DNA from: Lachnospiraceae bacterium
GTDB taxonomy: Bacteria > Bacillota > Clostridia > Lachnospirales > Lachnospiraceae
Direction of reading: 5' to 3'
DNA length: 16,860 bases
NCBI GenBank assembly: GCA_019420465.1
Contig: JAHZHB010000125.1
Coordinates: 8,119 to 24,978 of the forward strand
The notes below the pieces were generated by a model that did no database searches, was not told the origin of the DNA, and saw only the letters and a program-made list of their open reading frames with translations. Below, one piece after another: positions 8,081 through 14,448 of the stretch (its first letter is position 1; every line of letters starts with the position of its first letter). The position numbers and the translations under genes were made by a program.

Positions 8081-8152
8081 TTGTCCTGTACAGCCAGTGC
8101 TGTTCCGACTGTTGTTCTGTAACAGGGCGCACAACATCTGCCCTGACAGTAT

Positions 8153-8181
8153 ATTATAGTTCATTTATCTGCAAATTGCAA
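8153..8181 (-). promoter_or_regulatory. Promoter of the His-rich GTPase gene
   Basis: On the minus strand TTGCAA (8176-8181, 4 of 6 to TTGACA) lies 17 bases before a perfect TATAAT (8153-8158). Transcription would start near 8146, leaving a leader of about 110 bases with a 6-bp GC-rich hairpin (8123-8145). The -35 area carries the near-palindrome TGCAAATTGCA (8170-8180), a possible operator. Confidence 0.6.
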
Positions 8182-8255
8182 TGCCGCTTAAGGGCGTGAA
8201 GCTGTTGCAGCCGTCGGCCAGAGTGCAGACTGCCCTCTCACAGAATGCCTTTTTC

Positions 8256-8284
8256 TTTCCATTTCATACTGTCTATAGTATAAT
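8256..8284 (+). promoter_or_regulatory. Promoter of the Gly-rich membrane-protein gene
   Basis: TTTCCA (8256-8261, 4 of 6) is followed after 17 bases by a perfect TATAAT (8279-8284), facing the plus-strand gene at 8372. The leader would be about 80 bases. Confidence 0.6.
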
Positions 8285-8371
8285 AAAATACAACACTATA
8301 AACAGATATGTTGCCCTGGTCGTACAGCTTTGACCGGCACCGGGCAAAGTTACAAAACAGGAGGTATTGGT

Positions 8372-9358
8372 ATGGCAAGAGCAGGAGGTTCACATTCCGG
8401 CGGTGCAAGAGTCGGCGGCGGACATTCTTCCGGACCGCGTGGCGGTGGAAGCAGCGGCGGTTTTCGTCCGTCTGGTGGTTCCAGACCCGGTGGGGGCTTT
8501 GGTGGTCCACGGCCCGGTGGTGGGTTTGGCGGGCCACACCCCGGCGGATTTGGCGGTCCGGGCGGACCGGGCGGATTTATGCCACCGCCACCGCCACCAC
8601 GCAGGCCCTACAGAGGTTTTGGCTTTGGCGGACCCCGTCCGCCCAGAAGAAGAGGCAGCTGCCTTGGTTCTGTTCTGGCCTTTATTCTGATGCTTGTGAT
8701 CATCGCATGTGCCTTTTCTGCCATGCGTGCAGATACCCCCGGACCTGCAAGGCCGGTACAGTCTACCTCTGCTGCGACAAAGCAAAGGACACCACTGGCT
8801 GCAGACAAATGTCAGGAAACAGACTATTACACCGACGAACAGTCCCTGATCGAAAGCCGCACAAAGCTGCTTAGTGGTCTGAAATCCTTTTACGCTACCA
8901 CCGGTGTGCAGCCCTTTATCTATATCACCGAAGAAGCCACCTTAAACGACAGCTATGCGCAGAAGGTTTATGAAGATACTTTTACAGACGAAGGCCACTT
9001 CCTTCTTCTGATCCACAACAGCTATGATGCCAACGGTGACGAAAACTGGGATGCCTACTATCTGCTCGGCAGTGATGCTACTGCGGTCATCGACGATGAT
9101 CTGATGAAACAGTTCTGGGACTATTATGATGCCGCCTATGCTGACAGCTCTCTTTCTGCAGAAGAGGTCCTTTCACAGAGCTTTGCACGTACTGCTGCCG
9201 TCTTTACCACAGCAAAAACAGGTACTCCCACAACAGCCCCTTCAGCTTCAGTGCAGTCAAACGTCCGTCTGCCTCTGGTGATCGCCGGTATCGTTTTGCT
9301 GCTCATCATCCTTCTGATCGTTTTTACGGTCGTCCGCAACAGAAAATCTCAGCAGTGA
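8372..9358 (+). CDS. Gly-rich two-TM protein with TPM-like extracytoplasmic domain
   Basis: The only plus-strand gene. I start it at 8372 (328 residues) because AGGAGG lies 7 bases before that ATG; an in-frame ATG at 8330 has no good ribosome site. Residues 1-95 are Gly/Pro/Arg-rich and low-complexity, with repeated GGGFGGP blocks and PPPPPP. A membrane segment follows at about 98-116, then an extracytoplasmic region of about 180 residues and a second membrane segment at about 301-321, ending in VRNRKSQQ. The middle domain (about 147-280: LSGLKSFYATTGVQPFIYIT, GHFLLLIHNSYD, YYLLGSDATAVI) resembles the TPM (YgcG/TLP18.3) fold in layout; this is a tentative match. No enzymatic function can be assigned. 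A strong terminator follows the stop at once, so it is probably a single-gene transcript. Confidence 0.78.
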   Translation: MARAGGSHSGGARVGGGHSSGPRGGGSSGGFRPSGGSRPGGGFGGPRPGGGFGGPHPGGFGGPGGPGGFMPPPPPPRRPYRGFGFGGPRPPRRRGSCLGSVLAFILMLVIIACAFSAMRADTPGPARPVQSTSAATKQRTPLAADKCQETDYYTDEQSLIESRTKLLSGLKSFYATTGVQPFIYITEEATLNDSYAQKVYEDTFTDEGHFLLLIHNSYDANGDENWDAYYLLGSDATAVIDDDLMKQFWDYYDAAYADSSLSAEEVLSQSFARTAAVFTTAKTGTPTTAPSASVQSNVRLPLVIAGIVLLLIILLIVFTVVRNRKSQQ

Positions 9359-9380
9359 TCCACTGTTTTTGACAGATACC

Positions 9381-9424
9381 AAAAGGCCACGAAATCCTGA
9401 TTTCAGAATTTCGTGGCCTTTTTT
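9381..9424. terminator. Bidirectional intrinsic terminator
   Basis: A perfect 15-bp stem pairs 9381-9395 (AAAAGGCCACGAAAT) with 9408-9422, with a 12-base loop that can itself pair CTG/CAG. Six T (9419-9424) end the plus-strand side and four T end the minus-strand side. It sits between convergent genes, so it can stop both transcripts. Confidence 0.93.
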
Positions 9425-9472
9425 CCTGCCATCTGTACACGGCCTGTTCTCTTCTTTTATGTAAGCATTTCT

Positions 9473-10285
9473 CTACTTTCTGTTGGCCTTTTCCCGGATC
9501 GTACCCAGTGCTTTGATCAGCTTTTGCATATACTCTTTCTGGCGTTCGGAACGAACCATCGGCTTAAACCCTCTGACACGGCGCAGGGCACTTTTTTGCA
9601 GACCACCCATCTGACGGACAGCCGTTTCCACATGCTGGTTCATCAGCTTCTCACGGCTGGCCGACACAGCTTCCTCCAGATCGGCCCCCTTCTCTTTAAC
9701 CGACACCACAAAAGCCTCCATCTGGCGGTTGAGCATCTCTTCGGCACTGGCCACATTATTGGCCAGACCGGTCAGTGCAGATACCGTCAGTGCTGTGTCC
9801 ATCGCGATCAGCGCCATCAGGACCAGCGAAGCCAGCTCTTTCCATATGGAAATCTCCGGTGTGACCAGACGGTTCATCCACGGATACAGCCCGTAAATGA
9901 CCAAAAGTCCGGCGCCGCCAAAAGCCAGTGAATACGGCAGACATACCCTGCCCTGAATATTAAACGGCATCCGGCTGTAATCCCACCATACGGCATGAAA
10001 CAGCTTTTCCAGCACCCAGGATGTGCCAAACTCCAGCACGATACTGCCAAAATAGCCGATCAGAAATACCATCCACCACTGCAGTGTAAACGAAAGATGC
10101 AGCTGCAGAGCATCATAGACCATCGAGATCCCCGCCGCACCAACACCGTAGATCGGCACCACCGGTCCATAAAGAAATCCTCTGTTTTCCCATTTTCCGG
10201 CCTTGATCGTACAGAACGTCGATTCATAGATCCAGCCCAGTACACTGTACAGCACAAATATAACAAAATACCGACTCAGCCACAT
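9473..10285 (-). CDS. CmpB-type (putative ABC transporter permease type IV) membrane protein
   Basis: A 270-residue protein. About five to six hydrophobic segments fill residues 3-170, including RYFVIFVLYSVLGWIYES at the start, a GFLYGPVVPIYGVGA motif (37-51) and a WWDYS-PFNIQGRVCLPYSLAFG stretch (99-122). This arrangement is typical of the ABC_trans_CmpB family (PF06541, formerly DUF1113), common in Clostridia and called a putative ABC transporter permease although its function is not established. The C-terminal 80 residues are charged and probably a cytoplasmic helix. No ATPase gene is adjacent, which weakens the transporter label. The ribosome site AAGGGGG lies 10 bases before the ATG. It is the last gene of the recQ-side run and converges on the terminator at 9381. 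Confidence 0.83.
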   Translation of the reverse strand: MWLSRYFVIFVLYSVLGWIYESTFCTIKAGKWENRGFLYGPVVPIYGVGAAGISMVYDALQLHLSFTLQWWMVFLIGYFGSIVLEFGTSWVLEKLFHAVWWDYSRMPFNIQGRVCLPYSLAFGGAGLLVIYGLYPWMNRLVTPEISIWKELASLVLMALIAMDTALTVSALTGLANNVASAEEMLNRQMEAFVVSVKEKGADLEEAVSASREKLMNQHVETAVRQMGGLQKSALRRVRGFKPMVRSERQKEYMQKLIKALGTIREKANRK

Positions 10286-10356
10286 GGTCTTAATTCCCCC
10301 TTATACGATACTGTTACAGGCCGTTTTACAAAAGCCCGCAATCATTTGTTTCTTTT

Positions 10357-10902
10357 TTATAATTTCAGCGCACGGCGGATACGTTCCCACGTATTTCCCT
10401 GAAAATAGCAGTACGCCCTGTCAAACAGTACCAGAAAAAGCAGACCGGATAGGATCAGCACCGGATACAGCCAGCCCCCGGCCCGCTCCGTCAGTGTATG
10501 GTTCAGAATAAAGCCCGGCAGGGCAATCACCAGCGGTATATACAGGACCAGAAAGACCACCAGTCTCGCCACAAAGAAAAGACGTTTTCTCTTTTTTTCA
10601 TCCTGCACCCTGTACAGCCGGTTCCAGATATACTCTGTAAACAGTATATACAGCGCAAAGACCGAATAAGTAAACAGATACAGCTTCTGCGGCACGATAA
10701 GAAGTCCCAGGAGCACAGTCGCGATCCACAGAATAAAGCCGCTTTTTACACCGTATTCCCGCTGCATGATCCCTGTACAAAAGGATGCTGCCGCCAGAAA
10801 AAACAATGTACTGCTCTCGATCATATTTCCCATGTAGACTAAAAGGACCGACACCGCCAGAAGCATGGCCGATACCGTAAGCTGTTTTGTCTTTACATGC
10901 AT
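10357..10902 (-). CDS. Small polytopic membrane protein (ECF-S-like topology)
   Basis: I choose the ATG at 10902 (181 residues) because GGGAGGAG lies 10 bases upstream; the longer frame from 10950 would run deep into the J-domain gene. The start overlaps the end of that gene by 10 bases (ATGCATGTAA), indicating translational coupling. The protein begins MHVKTKQLTVSAMLLAVSVLL and has about five hydrophobic segments. Internal charged loops include RVQDEKKRKRL, and the tail is basic (WERIRRALKL). The Lys-rich N-terminus followed by a first helix of TVSAMLLA type recalls substrate-binding (S) components of ECF vitamin/metal transporters, but I do not recognise a specific family, so this is only an analogy. 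Its coupling to the Cys-tailed J-protein suggests a shared role. Confidence 0.75.
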   Translation of the reverse strand: MHVKTKQLTVSAMLLAVSVLLVYMGNMIESSTLFFLAAASFCTGIMQREYGVKSGFILWIATVLLGLLIVPQKLYLFTYSVFALYILFTEYIWNRLYRVQDEKKRKRLFFVARLVVFLVLYIPLVIALPGFILNHTLTERAGGWLYPVLILSGLLFLVLFDRAYCYFQGNTWERIRRALKL

Positions 10903-11528
10903 GGACAAAGGTCTCCTCCCATACATTCGCAGAGACTGTCTGCGATCCACAGATCACAGCAGGCATCTCCTGTGCAGCAGCTGCCGTTTCCGGAACGGTT
11001 CTGATACGTCGGACGCTGCTGGTAACGGGTATTCTGGCTCTGCAGATGACGCTGGAAAGAACGGTATTCCATATTGCCCGGCTCCATCTGTACCGCCTGT
11101 GTGGCATGGTCATAGGCGTCCACATTGTTGCCCATGCCAAGGCTTGCCACAGCATAGCAGTAATGCCATTCGGCCGTACGGTTGCCCATCGGTCGCAGAA
11201 CATTCAGTGCATCGTAGTAGCGGCGGGCATTGAGCATATTACGCACATCCGCATACACATGTCCGGCAGACGCATTCTGCTGATAGTCCTGGTACGAAGA
11301 CTGTCCGTAACTGTAGGACTCGGTATGACTCTGGTAGGAGGACTGCCCGTCCATGATCTGCCGGTAGGCCTCCTGCACTTCCTTAAACTTTTCCTCCGCA
11401 AGATCTGCCAGCGGATTGTCTACATAGGAATCCGGATGGTACTTGCGGCTTAATTCTCTGTATGCTTTTTTTATTTCTTCCTGGCTGGCATTTTTTGAAA
11501 CGCCCAGCACTTCATAGGGATCTTTCAT
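10893..11528 (-). CDS. J-domain protein with TPR-like segment and Cys-rich tail
   Basis: I start at 11528 (211 residues): MKDPYEVLGV begins the J-domain directly and GGAGAG lies just upstream, whereas the ATG at 11561 would overlap the preceding gene and adds no conserved sequence. Residues 1-60 are a J-domain with the HPD motif at 31-33 (KYHPDSY), which stimulates DnaK-type ATPases. A Ser/Tyr/Gln-rich linker (62-90) follows, then a TPR-like helical pair (about 91-150, ALNVLRPMGNRTAEWHYCYAVASLGMG). The last 28 residues contain eight Cys in pairs: CC at 184-185, CC at 190-191, then C200, C202, C208 and C210, ending GGDLCPCM. There is no DnaJ zinc finger or C-terminal substrate domain, so this is a class III J-protein. 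It lies 16 bp downstream of the DUF5685 gene and overlaps the next gene. Confidence 0.88.
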   Translation of the reverse strand: MKDPYEVLGVSKNASQEEIKKAYRELSRKYHPDSYVDNPLADLAEEKFKEVQEAYRQIMDGQSSYQSHTESYSYGQSSYQDYQQNASAGHVYADVRNMLNARRYYDALNVLRPMGNRTAEWHYCYAVASLGMGNNVDAYDHATQAVQMEPGNMEYRSFQRHLQSQNTRYQQRPTYQNRSGNGSCCTGDACCDLWIADSLCECMGGDLCPCM

Positions 11529-11544
11529 GATTCTCTCCGTCAGT

Positions 11545-12420
11545 TCAGACTGCACTGTCATTTCCGGCAGTCTCTTTTTTTATTTTGTCAAAGCGGTTCC
11601 ATACCCCATCATATAGGATATTCTCGCAAATTGCAACATCCTGCACCAGCGGCAGACACTCAAAAGATTCACTGCAGGCCGCCATCATGCTTACTAAAAG
11701 GCGGCTGGCCCATGCGGCAAAGTCTTCCCTGTTTTTCTGTTCTGTCGCCTGTGCCCCGTACTTTTTTTGTCTGTGCAAAAGCAAAATATTGTAGTTGCCT
11801 GTCTTTTCATCCTTTTCGATATCATCCCAGGCATCCATCAGATAGATAAATTTGCCCAGATAAAAGCCTGTTCGGTACAGATCCCTGCGCCAGATATCGT
11901 CTTTTACCGCAAAGATCTCACCCAGAAGATGGCCAAAGCTTCCTGCCACCCGGTCGATATCCGTGCTTTTTTCCTTTTCCAGAGCGGAAAGTTCCCTTAA
12001 ATATTTCCGGATCCTTCTATCCTTTTCGGGATACAGCTTTCTGGCTTTTTCAAAGGCTTTGTGGTAGGCACAAAGTCCCACACGCGCAGTCGCCTTTTTT
12101 TCATCCTTCCAGTCATCTAAAAGCTTGTACCAGGTAAGCAGTATCCCCATATGTGCAGCGTATACCGAGTATTCGTTTTCGATCATCAGACGCTTTTTCT
12201 GCGGATGCGCCACACAGCGCTTTTTGGAAAACTTCTGCTCTGGCTCGTACAGCGAACTCAGTAAAAGTGTCAGAAACGTCATATCGTAGGACAGCGTCAG
12301 CTGTCCCAGAAAGCCATATTCCTGCTGCAGTGCCTGGCAGGCTCCGCAGTAAAAGCCTTTGTATGTCTCATATTCTTTGATTTTTAATTCTTCCCTGTGC
12401 ACTGTCACGTAGCCAAACAT
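11545..12420 (-). CDS. DUF5685 family protein
   Basis: A 291-residue, mostly helical soluble protein that I assign to DUF5685, a Firmicutes family of unknown function. Visible conserved features: FYCGACQAL (23-31) with a CxxC pair at 25/28, LSYDMTFLTLLL (43-54), CVAHPQKK with Cys69 and His72, YKLLDDWKDEK (98-108), FIYLMDAWDDIEKDEKTGNYN (near 191-211) and ILYDGVWNRFDKI at the end. The two Asp-rich helical motifs about 95 residues apart resemble the metal-binding motifs of all-helical isoprenoid synthases. I infer a possible enzyme of that fold but cannot show it. AAAGGAGG lies 4 bases before the ATG. It is 35 bp downstream of recQ and 16 bp upstream of the J-protein, so probably in the same transcript. 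Confidence 0.82.
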   Translation of the reverse strand: MFGYVTVHREELKIKEYETYKGFYCGACQALQQEYGFLGQLTLSYDMTFLTLLLSSLYEPEQKFSKKRCVAHPQKKRLMIENEYSVYAAHMGILLTWYKLLDDWKDEKKATARVGLCAYHKAFEKARKLYPEKDRRIRKYLRELSALEKEKSTDIDRVAGSFGHLLGEIFAVKDDIWRRDLYRTGFYLGKFIYLMDAWDDIEKDEKTGNYNILLLHRQKKYGAQATEQKNREDFAAWASRLLVSMMAACSESFECLPLVQDVAICENILYDGVWNRFDKIKKETAGNDSAV

Positions 12421-12455
12421 ACGGCCTCCTTTTTCAGAGCCTGCGCCCTGACACT

Positions 12456-14300
12456 TTATTTTTCTTCATACAGCTTTTGTATCTCCTGCAAAAAGATCTC
12501 GCCGTACAGCTCATATTTCTTTTCACCGACACCGGATACCGAAAGCATCTCCTGTCTGGTTTTTGGCAGCTTCCGGCACATATCAGCCAGCGTCTTGTCC
12601 GAAAAAACGATATACGGCGGCACATGCTGCTCTCTGGCCAGACGAAGACGCAGCTGTCTCAACTGTTCAAATGCTGAACTGTCGGTATCCGCCTCCAAAA
12701 GCGTTCCCTTTGCCTGCATTTTCTTCGCTTTTTCCTGTGCCCTTTCTTTGCGTTTCGGCACCTGCATGGTGATGCGTACGGGCACCTCTTCCAGAAGCAT
12801 TTCGCGCCCCTCTGCAGTGAGCTTTACGATCGGGTAGGTATCTCCCTCCTGCCTGAGTAAAAGCATACCATACAGTTTATGCAGGATACGTCGGAGTGTA
12901 TGCACCGGCATTTTGGCCAGTGTGCCATACACGGACAGTTCATCCAGATGAAACTGTCTGACCTTCTGGCTTGTGCTGCCCCGCAGCGCATCCAAAATCA
13001 CCTGTGCACCATAGCGGCTGCCACTTTCAAATACAGCACGCAAAAGTGCCAGTGCCGCGTCTGTCACATCCATCACGTCAAAATCTCCGCAGCAGTTTCC
13101 ACAGTTACCACAGGATTCCTTTGCCTTTTCCCCGAAATAGGCCAACATGTACTGGCGCAGACAGTCCTCGGTAAAGCAGTAAAACGTCATATCCTTCAGC
13201 CTTTTTTCGTCCTGGACTTTGACGATCTGCAGCTCTTCACCCGTAAGCTCATCATTTTCTCTCGCATGTTCGATAAAAAACTGATTGGTCACCACATCCT
13301 GTCCGGCATACAGAAGAATACATTCCGCCGCCTCGCCATCCCGCCCGGCACGCCCGGCCTCCTGATAGTAGCTTTCCATATTTTTCGGCATATTATAATG
13401 GACCACATAACGGACATTTGACTTGTCGATTCCCATACCAAAGGCATTTGTCGCCACCATGACCGGGCAGACATCGTACAGAAAATCCTCCTGGTTCTGC
13501 GACCGCTCCTCATCAGACAGTCCGGCATGATACCGCGTGGCCCTGTAGCCCTCCCGGATCAGCCGGTCACAGACTTCTTCTACATTTTTCCTTGTTGCAC
13601 AGTAGATGATCCCGCTTTCCTGCCGGTGTTTTTCAAGAATCTCCAACACTTCTTTCATCTTATCTGCCGGCTGGCGCACCTCAAAATACAGATTTTCCCG
13701 GTCAAAGCCTGTCGTTTCGATCAACGGCTCCTTAAGGCCGAGCATAGCTATACAGTCATCCCGGACAGCTTTTGTGGCTGTTGCTGTATAGGCCGCGATC
13801 ACCGGTCGTTTTAACAGTGCCCCGACAAACTCCCGGATTTTAAGATAACTTGGCCTGAAATCCTGTCCCCACTGGGACACACAATGAGCTTCATCCACAG
13901 CCAGCAGCGAAATATCCGCATAACGCGCAAAATCAAGAAATGACTCTGTCAGAAGCCGCTCCGGAGCCACATAGATCAGCTTGTACTGGCCTCTTTTGGC
14001 CAGCTGCAGTGCTTTCATATACTGGTTTGCCGTCAGCGAACTGTTTAAATATGCCGCATGGACGCCCATCTGGTTTAATGCACTGACCTGATCCTTCATC
14101 AGGGAGATCAGCGGGGACACCACCAGCGTGATACCGGGAAGCAACAGTGCCGGAATCTGGTAACATACCGATTTGCCCGCACCTGTCGGCATAATCCCAA
14201 AGACATCCCTGCCCGCAAGTGTTGCCTCGATCAGTCCGGCCTGCCCGGGGCGAAAAGCAGAGTAGCCATATAACTGCTGCAGTATTTCTTCTTTTGTCAT
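12456..14300 (-). CDS. recQ: ATP-dependent DNA helicase RecQ
   Basis: A 614-residue 3'-5' DNA helicase with the full RecQ layout. FRPGQAGLIEA (16-26) is motif 0, PTGAGKS (38-44) is Walker A, DEAHCVSQWGQDFR (136-149) is motif II plus the aromatic loop, ATNAFGMGIDKSNVRYV (283-299) and YYQEAGRAGRDG (311-322) are motifs V and VI. The RecQ-Ct zinc site is formed by C380, C397, C400 and C403/C404 (SCGNCGNCCGDF). A winged-helix part follows, and a single HRDC domain (about 541-614) contains SVSGVGEKKYELYG. RecQ unwinds recombination intermediates and stalled-fork structures. The start at 14300 has AAGGA a few bases upstream. It lies 148 bp after pfkA across a probable terminator and leads the DUF5685/J-protein genes. 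Confidence 0.97.
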   Translation of the reverse strand: MTKEEILQQLYGYSAFRPGQAGLIEATLAGRDVFGIMPTGAGKSVCYQIPALLLPGITLVVSPLISLMKDQVSALNQMGVHAAYLNSSLTANQYMKALQLAKRGQYKLIYVAPERLLTESFLDFARYADISLLAVDEAHCVSQWGQDFRPSYLKIREFVGALLKRPVIAAYTATATKAVRDDCIAMLGLKEPLIETTGFDRENLYFEVRQPADKMKEVLEILEKHRQESGIIYCATRKNVEEVCDRLIREGYRATRYHAGLSDEERSQNQEDFLYDVCPVMVATNAFGMGIDKSNVRYVVHYNMPKNMESYYQEAGRAGRDGEAAECILLYAGQDVVTNQFFIEHARENDELTGEELQIVKVQDEKRLKDMTFYCFTEDCLRQYMLAYFGEKAKESCGNCGNCCGDFDVMDVTDAALALLRAVFESGSRYGAQVILDALRGSTSQKVRQFHLDELSVYGTLAKMPVHTLRRILHKLYGMLLLRQEGDTYPIVKLTAEGREMLLEEVPVRITMQVPKRKERAQEKAKKMQAKGTLLEADTDSSAFEQLRQLRLRLAREQHVPPYIVFSDKTLADMCRKLPKTRQEMLSVSGVGEKKYELYGEIFLQEIQKLYEEK

Positions 14301-14356
14301 ATTTCCTTCTTTCTCCCTCTCTTTTCAGACACCGGCCACTGCCAGGATCTCACACC

Positions 14357-14392
14357 TGCCGGATATGGCAAAAAAGGCTGCCACATCCGGCA
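14357..14392 (-). other. Hairpin that competes with the pfkA terminator
   Basis: TGCCGGATATGG (14357-14368) pairs with CCACATCCGGCA (14381-14392); in the leftward transcript the only irregular pair is a G-U. The loop holds 12 bases including the six-base U-run of the neighbouring terminator. It shares bases 14381-14385 with that terminator stem, so the two cannot form together. Confidence 0.6.
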
Positions 14393-14434
14393 GTCCCTCT
14401 CCATCCCCGGAGAAAAACGCTTTTTATGGCAGCC
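14370..14434 (-). terminator. Probable pfkA terminator / attenuator
   Basis: In the leftward transcript GGCTGCCATA (from 14434 to 14425) pairs with TGTGGCAGCC (14385 to 14376), with one G-U, and six U follow at once (14375-14370). Inside the loop a second stem, TCCGG/CCGGA (14407-14411 with 14386-14390), stacks on it. It lies 14 bases after the pfkA stop. The long loop and the competing hairpin make efficiency uncertain. Confidence 0.5.
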
Positions 14435-14448
14435 CAAAAAACCTATGC

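Larger units (their letters stand above)
8037..8371. other. Divergent intergenic region
   Basis: This 335-bp gap separates the leftward GTPase gene from the rightward Gly-rich membrane-protein gene. It contains one sigma-A-like promoter for each direction, a short hairpin (8123-8128 with 8140-8145) in the GTPase leader, and three 8-base direct repeats (8057-8080) just upstream of the GTPase ribosome binding site. The central part, 8182-8255, shows no ORF, RNA gene or operator that I recognise. Confidence 0.75.

Noticed and set aside
10903..10950. Longer N-terminus for the small membrane protein
   Set aside because: The 16 extra residues are translated from the Cys-tail region of the J-protein gene and lack a ribosome site; the ATG at 10902 has GGGAGGAG upstream.
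11529..11561. Upstream ATG giving an 11-residue longer J-protein
   Set aside because: It overlaps the end of the DUF5685 gene, and the inner ATG begins the J-domain at its usual first residue with GGAGAG correctly spaced.
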